Below, one piece after another: positions 46,097 to 55,614 of a stretch of 64,000 bases of DNA. The stretch's first letter is position 1. Each line of letters begins with the position of its first letter. The notes beneath the pieces are model-generated. The model was not told the origin of the DNA. It saw only the letters and a list, made by a program, of their open reading frames with translations, and made no database searches. Made by a program: the position numbers and the translations under genes. Source of the DNA: Proteobacteria bacterium UBA6156 (GTDB taxonomy: Bacteria; Pseudomonadota; Alphaproteobacteria; UBA2136; UBA6156); NCBI GenBank assembly GCA_002422365.1, contig DIUO01000015.1, forward strand, positions 21,081-85,080. The letters run 5' to 3'.

Positions 46097-47445
46097 GCGC
46101 GGCGCCAGGTTTGGCCGTTGGGGCCGTCTTCGACGATGATACCGTGTTCTTCTTTCAGGAGGTCGCGGAGGCGGTCGGATTCGGGGAAGTTTTTTTCAAT
46201 ACGAGCCTTTTTACGATCAAGTAATAATTGAATTTCTTCAGGCGATTCTTCCATAGATTGGGCCCTCACAAGCAAACCTAAAAACTGCATCATTCTTACT
46301 TTTCCAATTTTATCTGGCCAAGATTCAAGAATGGCCATTGCTTCGGAGGTATTCAGATCGTCAGCCAATGCTTCAATAAATTCTTTCGGTAAAGGCACAT
46401 TCAATAAATGATCTGGCATAATTTCTTCTGAAATACGTTGCCAACGATTTGCACGTTGTTGTGCGGCCTTCAAAGCCTCGTCGGAGTAGTCGACGGGTTT
46501 GCGGTAGTGGGTTTGGAGGAGCCAGAGGCGGATGGCTTCCGGGCTGTACTTTTGCAGGGCGTCTTTGATGGTGGTGAAGTTGCCGAGGCTTTTGGACATT
46601 TTGGTGCCGCCCACGGTGATGAAGCCGTTGTGCAGCCAGTAGTTGGCCATGGGCTGGCCAGCGGGGAGCAGGGCTTCACTCTGCGCGATTTCGCAGCAGT
46701 GGTGCGGGAACTGGAGGTCTTCCCCTCCCCCGTGGATGTCGAACGTGGGGCCGAGGTGCTGGCGCGACATGGCCGAGCATTCGATATGCCAGCCGGGGCG
46801 GCCAGGGGCGCTAAAGTGCTGCGCGCCGTAATCTTTCGGGTTGAACGCCTGCTCCATTTTGGTGGCGGATTTGGCGTTGGCTTTCCAGAGGACGAAGTCG
46901 TTGGGAGACTCCTTTTCGGTATCTTCGGCTACGCGGCTGCCGTGCTGCTGTTCATCCAGCTTGCGGCGGGCGAGTTGGCCGAAGCGCGGGAATTTTTGGG
47001 TGCGGTAGATGACGTCTCCCGATGGGGTGACGTAGGCGTAGCCTTTGGCGAGGAGTTCGTCGGTCATTTCCACCATGCTGCCGATGTGGGTGCTGACGCG
47101 GGGTTCTATATTGGGGCGCAGCACGTTGAGTGCATCCATGTCGGCATAGAACGACTGGATGTGATGTTCGGCCAGTGCGGTGGGTTCTTCGTTGCGTTCT
47201 GCGGCGCGCTTGATAATTTCGTCGGCGATATCGGTGAAGTTGCGGACGTAGGTGACGTGGTTTTCTCCGTAGATGTGGCGCAGCAGGCGGTAGAGGACAT
47301 CGAACACCACATAGGCGCGGGCGTGGCCGATGTGGGAGTTGTCATACGGCGTCACTCCGCAGACGTAGAGGCCGACGTTGTTAGGGTCTATCGGCGTGAA
47401 GGTCTGTTTTTCTCGGGTGAGGGTGTTGGTGAGGCGGAATTGCAT
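46093..47445 (-). CDS. cysS: Cysteinyl-tRNA synthetase
   Basis: It charges tRNA-Cys. The 450 aa class I synthetase has the zinc/HIGH region [29 protein letters not shown], the zinc ligands in [20 protein letters not shown], and the catalytic loop [11 protein letters not shown]. The length is standard. A stretch of noticeably AT-richer codons occurs near 46210-46450 (about residues 330-415), within an otherwise GC-rich gene. This could mark local recombination. Confidence 0.97.
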   Translation of the reverse strand: MQFRLTNTLTREKQTFTPIDPNNVGLYVCGVTPYDNSHIGHARAYVVFDVLYRLLRHIYGENHVTYVRNFTDIADEIIKRAAERNEEPTALAEHHIQSFYADMDALNVLRPNIEPRVSTHIGSMVEMTDELLAKGYAYVTPSGDVIYRTQKFPRFGQLARRKLDEQQHGSRVAEDTEKESPNDFVLWKANAKSATKMEQAFNPKDYGAQHFSAPGRPGWHIECSAMSRQHLGPTFDIHGGGEDLQFPHHCCEIAQSEALLPAGQPMANYWLHNGFITVGGTKMSKSLGNFTTIKDALQKYSPEAIRLWLLQTHYRKPVDYSDEALKAAQQRANRWQRISEEIMPDHLLNVPLPKEFIEALADDLNTSEAMAILESWPDKIGKVRMMQFLGLLVRAQSMEESPEEIQLLLDRKKARIEKNFPESDRLRDLLKEEHGIIVEDGPNGQTWRRA

Positions 47446-47495
47446 GGGGTTAAATTAGCAGATTTATTGGGTTTGGGTTATGTGGTGGTGCAAAT

Positions 47496-47612
47496 ATTTA
47501 CAGGAAGTGCTTGGGAGGGGTGAAGGTGGTGCCTGGTGGGAGGTTTGCACCAAAAATGGGATTTTTGGGCAAACCTGACCCCAAGGCACGGTGCTTCCCT
47601 GTTCGCTCTGGC
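47496..47612. repeat. Family A repeat, copy A4
   Basis: ATTTACAGGAAGTGCTTGGG starts it. The hairpin has arms AGGTTTGC/GCAAACCT around CCAAAAATGGGATTTTTGG. It ends CTCTGGCATTCCGTAGC like copy A3. An outer pairing CTTGGG/CCCAAG encloses the hairpin. It lies between gltX and cysS. Confidence 0.85.
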
Positions 47613-47654
47613 ATTCCGTAGCGATTGTTTGGGGGCCGCCAATGGCGTGAAATT

Positions 47655-49052
47655 TTACGAGCCGCGACAACAGGATTGGAGGCGGGTTTTCACTTCCTCC
47701 GGGCCCCAGATGGGGAGGAGGTTGGCGAGTTCCGGGCCGTGGTCTTGCCCCGTGAGGGCGCGGCGGAGGGGCATGAAAAGCTCCTTCCCCTTGCGGTTGG
47801 TGAGGGCTTTGAGTTCGGTGGTCCAGTCGGTATAGGTGCTGGGGCCGAAAGTGGCGGGTAGCGCGCTGAGCGCGGTTTGGAGGAAGGTTTGGTCTTCTGG
47901 GGTGAATGCTTGCGGGGTTGGGGCTTTGAGGATGGGTTCCAGCGCGCTGGGGATGTCCGCCAGGGTTTTGAGGCCCTCGCGTACCATCGGCCACAGGGTT
48001 TCCATCTGGCTGGAGGTTGCGTAGCTGGGCAGGAAGGGCATGGCGTAGGGCGCGATATCATCCCACACACTATGGTGCAGGTTGGTGGTGTTGGTGTGGG
48101 CGAGTTGGTCTTCGTCGAACCGCACGGGGGCTTTGCCGACGCGGGCAAAGTCGAAGTTCTGGGCAAGTTCTTCTAACGTGGCGTTGGCGTGCGGCATCTC
48201 GGCAAAGCCCAGGCTGGCAATGTAGCCGTTGAGGGCGGAGGGCAGGTAGCCTTGCTCGCGCAAGGTTTTAATGCTGAGGGCGCCGAAGCGCTTGGACATT
48301 TTGTGGCCTTCTTTATCGAGCATGAGCGCGACGTGGGCGAATTGGGGCGGGGTGGCGCCGAGAGCTTCGTAAATTTGCATCTGCACGGCGGCGTTGACGA
48401 TGTGGTCTTCTCCGCGAATGACGTGGGTGATGCCCATGGCGAGGTCGTCGACTGCGCCCGCAAAGGTGAACAGTGGCACGCCGGAGCTGCGGACGATGAC
48501 GGGGTCGCCGCCGATGTTTTCGGTTTTAAAGCGTTGCTCGCCACGGATGAGGTCGTTAAACACGATCTCGCCGTCGTTCATGCGGAAGCGGATGACGGGC
48601 TCGCGGCCTTCGGCGCGGTATTTGGCTTTTTGCTCTTCGGTGAGGTCGCGGTGGCGGTTGTCGTAGCGCGGGGGCTCGTTTTTGCTGGTTTGGATTTTGC
48701 GGAGGAGATCGAGTTCTTCCGGGCTGGTGAAGCATTCGTAAGCGCGGCCCATGGCGAGCAGTTTTTGCGCGGCGGCGGTGTAGTCGCCGCGTGTCGCCCG
48801 TTCCATGGTGCGGTAGGGGCCATAGTCTCCGCCTGCGTGGGGGCCTTCGGTGAAGGTGAAGCCCAGCCAGGCGAGGTCTTGGTAGAAGCCGTCTTCTGAC
48901 CCGATTTTGTTGCGGTCGAAGTCGGTGTCTTCGATGCGCAGCACCAGGGTGCCTTGCTCTTTGAGCGCCAGCAAGACGTTGGGCAGGGCGGCACGCAGGT
49001 GGCCAACGTGCATGAGGCCGGTGGGGGATGGGGCGTAGCGGACGCGGAGCAT
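47655..49052 (-). CDS. gltX: Glutamyl-tRNA synthetase
   Basis: It charges tRNA-Glu (and possibly tRNA-Gln in organisms using the amidotransferase route). The 465 aa protein has the HIGH-type motif YAPSPTGLMHVGHLRAAL at its start, RGEDHIVNAAVQMQIYEALG, the KMSKR loop and the C-terminal anticodon-binding helices. ATG 49052 is chosen. The frame stays open upstream to 49235, but that part overlaps secA and precedes the conserved start. Its start lies 43 nt from the secA stop. Confidence 0.96.
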   Translation of the reverse strand: MLRVRYAPSPTGLMHVGHLRAALPNVLLALKEQGTLVLRIEDTDFDRNKIGSEDGFYQDLAWLGFTFTEGPHAGGDYGPYRTMERATRGDYTAAAQKLLAMGRAYECFTSPEELDLLRKIQTSKNEPPRYDNRHRDLTEEQKAKYRAEGREPVIRFRMNDGEIVFNDLIRGEQRFKTENIGGDPVIVRSSGVPLFTFAGAVDDLAMGITHVIRGEDHIVNAAVQMQIYEALGATPPQFAHVALMLDKEGHKMSKRFGALSIKTLREQGYLPSALNGYIASLGFAEMPHANATLEELAQNFDFARVGKAPVRFDEDQLAHTNTTNLHHSVWDDIAPYAMPFLPSYATSSQMETLWPMVREGLKTLADIPSALEPILKAPTPQAFTPEDQTFLQTALSALPATFGPSTYTDWTTELKALTNRKGKELFMPLRRALTGQDHGPELANLLPIWGPEEVKTRLQSCCRGS

Positions 49053-49060
49053 GGTTTGAG

Positions 49061-49092
49061 TGTTTTCGTGTTTGGTGTTGAGTGTTTTGGTG
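49061..49092. repeat. Short tandem repeat tract, GTGTTTTG type
   Basis: GAGTGTTTTCGTGTTTGGTG and GAGTGTTTTGGTG units in the secA-gltX spacer. Confidence 0.7.
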
Positions 49093-49095
49093 CGT

Positions 49096-51813
49096 TTAGG
49101 CGGCGCGGGAGGCTTTTTTGATGCGGGCGAGCGAGCCGTGACAGTTTTTGAAGCGTTCGCCGGAGCCGCAGGGGCATGGGGCGTTGCGGGGAATGTGGCC
49201 GTCGAGGGGGTTGAGATCATCCCACGTGGCGACACCGAACTGCTGCGGCGTGAAGGCGGAAGCCTGCTGCGACTGCGGTACGGATTGTGTGACGGGGCCT
49301 TGCTCCGACGGGTGCGAGAACTCGGTCGGTTGGGCGGTGAGGCCTTGGGGCTCCGGTGCGTCTTCTACCAGCTGCACGCGGCTGAGCATGGCGACGGTTT
49401 CGGACTTGGTGGCATTGAGCATATCTTCGAACAGCATGAAGCTTTCGCGGGCGTACTCGTTGAGAGGGTCCTTCTGCGCATAGCCACGCAGGCCGATGCC
49501 TTTGCGGAGGACATCGAGGGCTTGAAGATGCTGGCGCCAGAGCCTATCCAGCGTTTGCAGCAGCACCGAGCGGGCAATGCTGTTGAGCACCGGCGGCTGG
49601 AACGCGGCGGTGCGTTGCTGCCAGTTGGATTCTACCGCCTTGTGGCAGTGGGCAGCGACGGATTCGGCGCCGACGTCGGCGTCTTTCAGCCATTCTTCTA
49701 TCGGCAAAGAGAGGTTGAAAATGCGGGCGAGACCTTCGGTGAGGATCTCCGGCTGCCATTGCTCCGGCAGTGTGCCTTGGGGGAAGGCTTGCTGGAGGAG
49801 GGTTTCGAGGATTTCTTCCCGGAAGGCGGTGATGGTTTCGCTAAGATCGTCGCTGAACAGAATGGTGCTGCGTTGGTCGTAGACCACTTTACGTTGGTCG
49901 TTCAGCACTTCGTCGTACTTCAGGATATTCTTGCGGAGGTCGAAGTTGAGGGCTTCGATTTTGTTTTGCGCGTTTTCGATGCTTTTGCTGACGATGCCCA
50001 TTTGCACGGCGTCGTCTTCCGGCACGTTCAGGCGGGCCAGCAGGCCTTCGATATTCGGCACAAAGCGCTTGATGAGGTCGTCTTGCATGGAGAGATAAAA
50101 GACACTGGCGCCGACGTCTCCCTGGCGGCCACTGCGGCCACGGAGCTGGTTGTCGATGCGGCGGGACTCGTGGCGCTCGGTGCCCAGCACCTTGAGGCCG
50201 CCTGCGGCCATTACCTCGGCGTGCTCGGCCGCCTGGGCTTTGCGGATGCGCTCGGCGTCTTTTTCGTCTTTAGCGTTTTCCAGCAGCAGTTCTAAGTTGC
50301 CGCCCAGCTTAATATCGGTGCCCCGGCCCGCCATGTTGGTGGCGATGGTGACGGCGCCTTTGCGGCCTGCCTGGGCGATGATGGCGGCCTCTTGCTCGTG
50401 ATACCGGGCATTCAGCACATTGTGTTTGATGCCGGCGGCGGTGAGCGAGGCGGCGAGTTCTTCCGACCTCTCGATAGTGGTGGTGCCGACCAGCACGGGC
50501 TGGCCGCGTTGCTGGCTGTCTTTGATATCCGCCACAATCGCCTTCATTTTACCTTTGCGGCTGGGGTAGATGATGTCGGCGTAATCTTTCCGCGCCACCG
50601 GCTTGTTGGTGGGGATGACGATGACGGCGAGGCGATAGATGTTCTCGAACTCTTCGGCCTCGGTGGCGGCGGTGCCTGTCATGCCCGCCAGTTTGCCATA
50701 CAGGCGGAAGTAGTTCTGGAAGGTGATGCTGGCAAGGGTTTGGTTTTCTTGCTTGATATCCACACCTTCCTTGGCTTCGATTGCCTGGTGGAGGCCGTCG
50801 GAGAGGCGGCGGCCGGACATCATGCGGCCGGTAAATTCGTCGATGAGGACGACTTCGTTGTCTTTCACGATGTATTCGGCATCTTTATGAAACAGCGTGT
50901 GGGCACGGAGCGCCTGGTTGACGTGGTGGACGAGGGTGATGTTGTGGACGTCGTAGAGGTTGCCTTCGGCCTCTAACAGCCCTTTTTGGCGGAGGAATGC
51001 TTCGGCTTTGTCTGTCCCCTGCTCGGTTAAGTGGGCGCTGCGCTGCTTTTCGTCGATCTCGAAGTCGTCTCCGTGCGTGAGGCTGGGGATGAGGTCGTTG
51101 ATGGCGACGTAGAGATCGGTTTTGTCGTCGGACGGGCCGGAAATGATGAGCGGCGTGCGGGCTTCGTCGATCAGGATGCTGTCGACTTCGTCGACAATGG
51201 CAAAATGCAGCGGGCGTTGCACCAGTTGCAGCGGGCTGAGGACCATGTGGTCGCGCAAATAATCGAATCCGAGCTCGTTGTTGGTGGCGTAGGTGACGTC
51301 GGCACTGTAGGCGGCTTTGCGTTCCTCTGGGCTTTGGCCGTGGTAAATGGCCGAGGTTGTCATGCCCAGTTGCGCGAAGACCTGGCCCATCCAGGCGGCA
51401 TCGCGACGGGCGAGATAGTCGTTGACCGTAACCACGTGCACGCCTTTGCCGGAAAGGGCGTTGAGGTAGGCGGCAAAGGTGGCCACCAGGGTTTTACCTT
51501 CGCCGGTTTTCATCTCGGCAATTTTACCGAAGTGCAGGGCGAGGCCGCCCAAAAGCTGGACATCGAACGCGCGCAGGCCGAGGGCACGGCGGGCCCCTTC
51601 CCGCACGGCGGCAAAGGCTTCGGGTATCAGGGTGTTGAGTTTTTCCCCTTTTTCCAGGCGCGCACGCAATTCGGCCGTGACGGCGGCCAGTTGTTCGTCG
51701 GTTTTGGCCTGCATGGCGGCCTCTTGCCCGTTGATTTTGGGCAGGTAGGGCTGCATGTCTTTCAGGAAACGCGCCGAGGAGTTTCCGAACAAGGAACGGA
51801 TTAAGCTGAACAT
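49096..51813 (-). CDS. secA: Protein translocase ATPase SecA
   Basis: SecA drives preproteins through SecYEG. The 905 aa protein has Walker A EMKTGEGKTLVATFAAYLNA, the DEAD-type IVDEVDSILIDEARTPLI, the cross-linking domain, AGRGTDIKLGGN, QLRGRSGRQGD, and the C-terminal zinc domain CPCGSGERFKNCHG. ATG 51813 (MFSLIRSLFG) is used. The upstream divergent or co-oriented M23 peptidase is a frequent neighbour of secA. Together with yajC, the window carries two Sec components about 50 kb apart. Confidence 0.97.
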   Translation of the reverse strand: MFSLIRSLFGNSSARFLKDMQPYLPKINGQEAAMQAKTDEQLAAVTAELRARLEKGEKLNTLIPEAFAAVREGARRALGLRAFDVQLLGGLALHFGKIAEMKTGEGKTLVATFAAYLNALSGKGVHVVTVNDYLARRDAAWMGQVFAQLGMTTSAIYHGQSPEERKAAYSADVTYATNNELGFDYLRDHMVLSPLQLVQRPLHFAIVDEVDSILIDEARTPLIISGPSDDKTDLYVAINDLIPSLTHGDDFEIDEKQRSAHLTEQGTDKAEAFLRQKGLLEAEGNLYDVHNITLVHHVNQALRAHTLFHKDAEYIVKDNEVVLIDEFTGRMMSGRRLSDGLHQAIEAKEGVDIKQENQTLASITFQNYFRLYGKLAGMTGTAATEAEEFENIYRLAVIVIPTNKPVARKDYADIIYPSRKGKMKAIVADIKDSQQRGQPVLVGTTTIERSEELAASLTAAGIKHNVLNARYHEQEAAIIAQAGRKGAVTIATNMAGRGTDIKLGGNLELLLENAKDEKDAERIRKAQAAEHAEVMAAGGLKVLGTERHESRRIDNQLRGRSGRQGDVGASVFYLSMQDDLIKRFVPNIEGLLARLNVPEDDAVQMGIVSKSIENAQNKIEALNFDLRKNILKYDEVLNDQRKVVYDQRSTILFSDDLSETITAFREEILETLLQQAFPQGTLPEQWQPEILTEGLARIFNLSLPIEEWLKDADVGAESVAAHCHKAVESNWQQRTAAFQPPVLNSIARSVLLQTLDRLWRQHLQALDVLRKGIGLRGYAQKDPLNEYARESFMLFEDMLNATKSETVAMLSRVQLVEDAPEPQGLTAQPTEFSHPSEQGPVTQSVPQSQQASAFTPQQFGVATWDDLNPLDGHIPRNAPCPCGSGERFKNCHGSLARIKKASRAA

Positions 51814-51929
51814 GGCCGCACCATAGTCTGACTTTGCCATTTGGCCAAGGGGATATGTTCAGGAATGCGGAAACTGGTTATGCGAAACTGGATGTTTCTG
51901 CCGATTTTGGCGGCAAAACGCAGGCCGCG

Positions 51930-53000
51930 TTATTTTTTGGCGGCTTTGTTCTGTTTCTTGAATTCCGAGAGCAGCTCGTTCCCCCGGCCGGAGCGGGCCT
52001 GCTGGCGCACTTGCTCGCGGGTATCTTTAATAAATGCCAGGGGGTTGAGGACGTTGCCGTCCTTCCTGACCTCGAAGTGCAGGTGGGGGCCGGTGCTGCG
52101 CCCGGTGCTGCCCATAAGGGCTACCAGGTCTCCGGCATTCACGCGGTCGCCTTCCTTCACGGTGCCACGGGTTAAGTGGCCGTAGCGTGTGCTGAAGCCG
52201 TTTTCGTGCTTGATTTCCACCAGGTTGCCGTAACCCATGCGCCAGCCGACAAAGGTGACGACGCCATCGGCTGCTGCAATGATGGGCGAGCCGGTTCTGT
52301 CGGCAAAGTCCATTCCGCCATGCCATTTGCGGGTTTTACGGAAGGGGTCTGACCTCCAGCCAAAGGGCGAGCTGAGGCGGTAGGTATCGGTAATAACCGG
52401 CCAGAGATAGGGGATACCGCCGCCCGGCCCGGCGCCCAAGCTGCTGCGGATGGCGAGCGCGAGGGAGGTTTCCAGGGCGATTTCGGCAAAGTCGGCTTCT
52501 TCCGTCAGGCTGACGACCTGAAGGCGGATGTCTTCTATGCTGGGAATGGTGGACATGGGGGGGAGCTCCATGGGCCCGCCACGGCCATCCGGGATGCCTT
52601 CTTCGTCTTCGAAGCTTTCGGTGCCGGAGACATCTATAATGGTGCCTTCGGCTTTCAGTTTGTTGCCGAGGGCGTCGAAGCGGTCGATACGGGCCTGCAA
52701 CACCCCCAGCTGCTGGGCGATAGTGCGCATTTGCTCGCGCTCGGCATCGCGCTGGGCGCGGAGTTCGGTGATCATGTCGAGATAATATTTGGCTTCGGTA
52801 TTGCCGGTGAGGGTGGCGGTGATGCGCGCGCCGGCGAGGTCTCCGGCAAGCACCATGCCCAGCCAGCCGGATAGCGCAAACACCCCGGCGCACACCAGCC
52901 ACGCCGTGCGCAAGCGGAAGGTGTGCAGATTACCGGTATCGGTGAGCGCAACCGTAAGCGTGAGGCGGTGAGTCAGCAACTGGCGGATACTGGCGAACAT
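51930..53000 (-). CDS. Membrane-anchored M23 (LytM-type) peptidase
   Basis: It probably cleaves peptidoglycan cross-bridges or acts as a hydrolase activator. The 356 aa protein has one membrane helix (about residues 33-55), a coiled-coil region (LRAQRDAEREQMRTIAQQL), and a C-terminal M23 domain. All zinc and catalytic residues are present (RKWHGGMDFADRTG, YGHLTRGTV, GPHLHFEVRKDG), so it should be active. It lies 116 nt upstream of secA on the same strand. Confidence 0.92.
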   Translation of the reverse strand: MFASIRQLLTHRLTLTVALTDTGNLHTFRLRTAWLVCAGVFALSGWLGMVLAGDLAGARITATLTGNTEAKYYLDMITELRAQRDAEREQMRTIAQQLGVLQARIDRFDALGNKLKAEGTIIDVSGTESFEDEEGIPDGRGGPMELPPMSTIPSIEDIRLQVVSLTEEADFAEIALETSLALAIRSSLGAGPGGGIPYLWPVITDTYRLSSPFGWRSDPFRKTRKWHGGMDFADRTGSPIIAAADGVVTFVGWRMGYGNLVEIKHENGFSTRYGHLTRGTVKEGDRVNAGDLVALMGSTGRSTGPHLHFEVRKDGNVLNPLAFIKDTREQVRQQARSGRGNELLSEFKKQNKAAKK

Positions 53001-53196
53001 GTGCAGGAAAGTTTGAGGCTAGGTATGGGAATGGTCAAGCCCGGCGGCCACCAAGGGCCGATAAGGGTGCGGGATTTTGTAGCAGCGGGCTTGCAATATC
53101 ATCACGGTGGGGGCATGGTTAGGCCAAGTTGGGGGGAGATGTCAACCTTGCATTTCCTTCTGCGCGAAAAGTTTATAAATAACAAAGGAATGAACG

Positions 53197-54054
53197 ATGA
53201 CCTTGGTACTTCGTAGAGGACTTCTCACTATGGTGGCTGCCAGCGCGCTGATGCTGGGCGCCTGCGGTGACAAAACCGAACAGAGCGGCGAAACGCTGGC
53301 CACCGTGAACGGTGTGGCCGTGAAAGAAAGCCGCGTGGCCGACCAAATGGCGCAAATACCCGCCCAGCTGATGCAAGGCCGCGAAGCCGACGTGAAGCGC
53401 CAGATTTTGGACCGCGTGATTGACCAAGAACTGGTGGCCCAAGAAGCCAAGCGCATGGATATTACCGGCGACGCCGAATATAAGAAGCAGCTGGAGCTGG
53501 TGGAAAACCAACTGAAAGCCAACTTTGTGATTGCCCGCAAAGTGAGCGAAACCCTGACCACCGAAACCCTGCAACAGGCTTATGAGCTGAACAAGGCGAA
53601 CAACACCTTCCCCGCCGTGAAGGCCAGCCACATTCTGGTGCCGACCGAAAGCGAAGCCAACGCCCTGCTGGCCCAAGTGACCCCGCAGAACTTTGCCGAA
53701 ATGGCCCGTAAGTTCAGCAAGGGCCCCAGCGCACCGCAAGGTGGCGAGCTCGGGTGGTTCCGCCGCGAAGCGATGATACCGGAATTTGCCAGCGTGGCCT
53801 TTAACACAGCCGTTGGCACTGTGGCCAAAACCCCGGTGAAGACGCAGTTTGGCTGGCATGTGATTCTGGTGGAAGACCGCAACGACAAGTACACCCCGCC
53901 GTTTGAGCAAATGGAACAGCAACTGCGCCAGGAAATGGCCCAGCAAGTGGTGCAGGGTTACCTGGGTGACCTGCGCAAGAACGCCACCATCACCTACGCC
54001 GATGGTGTGGCGCCTGCCGCCGAAGCTGCCCCGGAAGCCCCGGCCGCGCAGTAG
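53197..54054 (+). CDS. Parvulin-type peptidyl-prolyl isomerase lipoprotein
   Basis: This is a periplasmic folding factor, probably membrane-anchored. The 285 aa protein has a lipobox (ASALMLGAC, Cys about residue 24), a SurA-like N-terminal helical part (LATVNGVAVKESRVADQM), a parvulin domain (VKASHILVPTESEANALLAQ, FSKGPSAPQGGELGWF, VKTQFGWHVI), and an Ala/Pro-rich tail. Codon use is strongly biased, as in highly expressed genes. AAAGGAATGAACG precedes the ATG; a terminator follows. Confidence 0.9.
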   Translation: MTLVLRRGLLTMVAASALMLGACGDKTEQSGETLATVNGVAVKESRVADQMAQIPAQLMQGREADVKRQILDRVIDQELVAQEAKRMDITGDAEYKKQLELVENQLKANFVIARKVSETLTTETLQQAYELNKANNTFPAVKASHILVPTESEANALLAQVTPQNFAEMARKFSKGPSAPQGGELGWFRREAMIPEFASVAFNTAVGTVAKTPVKTQFGWHVILVEDRNDKYTPPFEQMEQQLRQEMAQQVVQGYLGDLRKNATITYADGVAPAAEAAPEAPAAQ

Positions 54055-54065
54055 GGCGTGATGCT

Positions 54066-54094
54066 GAAAACCGGCCTGCGGGCCGGTTTTTTTT
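54066..54094 (+). terminator. Terminator of the PPIase gene
   Basis: AAACCGGCC-TGCG-GGCCGGTTT is followed by a run of T. It may also serve the convergent murF. Confidence 0.88.
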
Positions 54095-54109
54095 GTGCAT
54101 GGTTTTACA

Positions 54110-55495
54110 TTATTTGTTTTTGAGGGCTTCGGCCAATTTGGCGGGGATGCCGGGGACGTAGAGCATTTTTTTGCTGCCTTTGAGGAGGATGGTGTCGCCC
54201 GGTTGGAGGGAGCTTGCGAAGGCTTGGATGTCGAAGTCGGTTGGAGAGGCGCTCCAGCCGAGTCTTTTGTCCTCTGGTAGCAGGTCATACAGCGCCTGCA
54301 TGTGCGGGCCGATGGCGTAGACGCCGTGGAGGTCTTCGGTAAGGGGCAGCAGGGCTTTGTGGTAGGTTTCGGCTTCGGTGCCGAGTTCCAGCATATCGCC
54401 CAGCACAGCCAGTTTGCGGCCTTGCACGGGTTTTTCTTTCAGGCTTTGCAGGCCCGCCGCCATGCTGGCGGGGTTGGCGTTGAAGGCGTCGTCGATCAGC
54501 GTAATGCCGTTGATGGTTTGGGCGGTGCCACGGCTGGCCATTGCACCTTCGTTCGGCAACTGGGCCAACGCCTGTGCCGCCGGGTAGCCTGCGGCCACGG
54601 CGGCGGCCAGTGCGGCGGTGGCGTTGTACACCCGGTGGGGGGCACCGTTGCGCAGGCGGCCCTGGAGTTTTTCGCTTCCGACCTTGAAGGTGACGAGGTA
54701 ATCATCGCCTTCGGTTTTGTGGCTGAGGGCGCAGACGTCGGCGCCGTCTCCGAACAGGTTTATTTTGCCCTGCCAGGGGCTGTGGCGAAGGTCGAGGTCG
54801 ATGGGCACCACAAGGGTGCCGTCTTTGGTCAGGCCTTCGGCAATGGAGAGTTTTTCGCGGGCGATGGCTTCGAGGCTGCCGAGATGCTCCAGATGCACAG
54901 GCCTCACGTTGACGACCATGGCGACGTGCGGGTTGGTGAGTTGGCTGAGTTTGGCGATTTCTCCGGGGCGGTTCATGCCCATTTCGATTACTGCAAACGG
55001 TGCCGTGCGGGGGATGCGGCAGAGGGTGAGCGGCACGCCCCAGAAGTTGTTGTAGCTGCCCGGGCTGGCGGGTGCGCCCAGCATGGCGGCCAGCATTTGC
55101 TTGGTGGTGGTTTTACCCGCGCTGCCGGTGATGCCGATAACCTTGCCGCGCATGCGGCGGCGGCTGGCGCGGGCCAGTGCCCAGAGACCTTCCAGCAACG
55201 TATCCTTCACCACCAGTTGCGGGATGGTGAGGGCCGGGTTGGGGGTGGAGACGATGGCGGCGGCGGCACCTTTTTCTTGCGCCATTTGCAGATAAGTATG
55301 GCCGTCTCCGGTGCTGGCGAAGCTGCTGGAGAAGCCGCCGCTGGGGGTGCCGGAGAGGGCGATGAAGAGGTCGCCTTTCTGCAGGGTGCGGGTGTCTATG
55401 CTGACGCCGGTAATGGCGGATTCTGGCCACTGCATGGGGATGTTGAGCGCGGCTGCGGCTTCGGTCAGGGTGAAGAGCGTTTGTGACTGTGACAT
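54110..55495 (-). CDS. murF: UDP-MurNAc-tripeptide D-alanyl-D-alanine ligase MurF
   Basis: It adds D-Ala-D-Ala to the UDP-MurNAc tripeptide, the last cytoplasmic step of peptide-stem synthesis. The 461 aa protein has the Mur ATP site VIGITGSAGKTTTKQMLAAM, the NNFWGVPLTLC and EMGMNRPGEIAKL segments and LIDDAFNANPASMAAGL. It stands alone here, away from the usual dcw cluster, between the PPIase gene and tRNA-Arg. Confidence 0.95.
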   Translation of the reverse strand: MSQSQTLFTLTEAAAALNIPMQWPESAITGVSIDTRTLQKGDLFIALSGTPSGGFSSSFASTGDGHTYLQMAQEKGAAAAIVSTPNPALTIPQLVVKDTLLEGLWALARASRRRMRGKVIGITGSAGKTTTKQMLAAMLGAPASPGSYNNFWGVPLTLCRIPRTAPFAVIEMGMNRPGEIAKLSQLTNPHVAMVVNVRPVHLEHLGSLEAIAREKLSIAEGLTKDGTLVVPIDLDLRHSPWQGKINLFGDGADVCALSHKTEGDDYLVTFKVGSEKLQGRLRNGAPHRVYNATAALAAAVAAGYPAAQALAQLPNEGAMASRGTAQTINGITLIDDAFNANPASMAAGLQSLKEKPVQGRKLAVLGDMLELGTEAETYHKALLPLTEDLHGVYAIGPHMQALYDLLPEDKRLGWSASPTDFDIQAFASSLQPGDTILLKGSKKMLYVPGIPAKLAEALKNK

Positions 55496-55515
55496 AGGGC
55501 CCCCTTGCTAATAAT

Positions 55516-55592
55516 TGGCGCGCCCGGCAGGAATCGAACCTGCGACCAACAGCTTAGAAGGCTGATGCTCTATTCCGCTGAGCTACGGGCGC
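55516..55592 (-). tRNA. tRNA-Arg (TCT)
   Basis: The acceptor stem is GCGCCCG/CGGGCGC, the D arm TAGCTCAGCGGAATAGAG, the anticodon loop CTTCTAA and the T arm GTTCGATTCC. CCA is encoded. Confidence 0.95.
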
Positions 55593-55614
55593 GCATAGGG
55601 CCTGTATGACACAC

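Noticed and set aside
49053..49235. 61-residue N-terminal extension of GltX
   Set aside because: It overlaps the 3' end of secA and precedes the conserved start at the HIGH-motif region.
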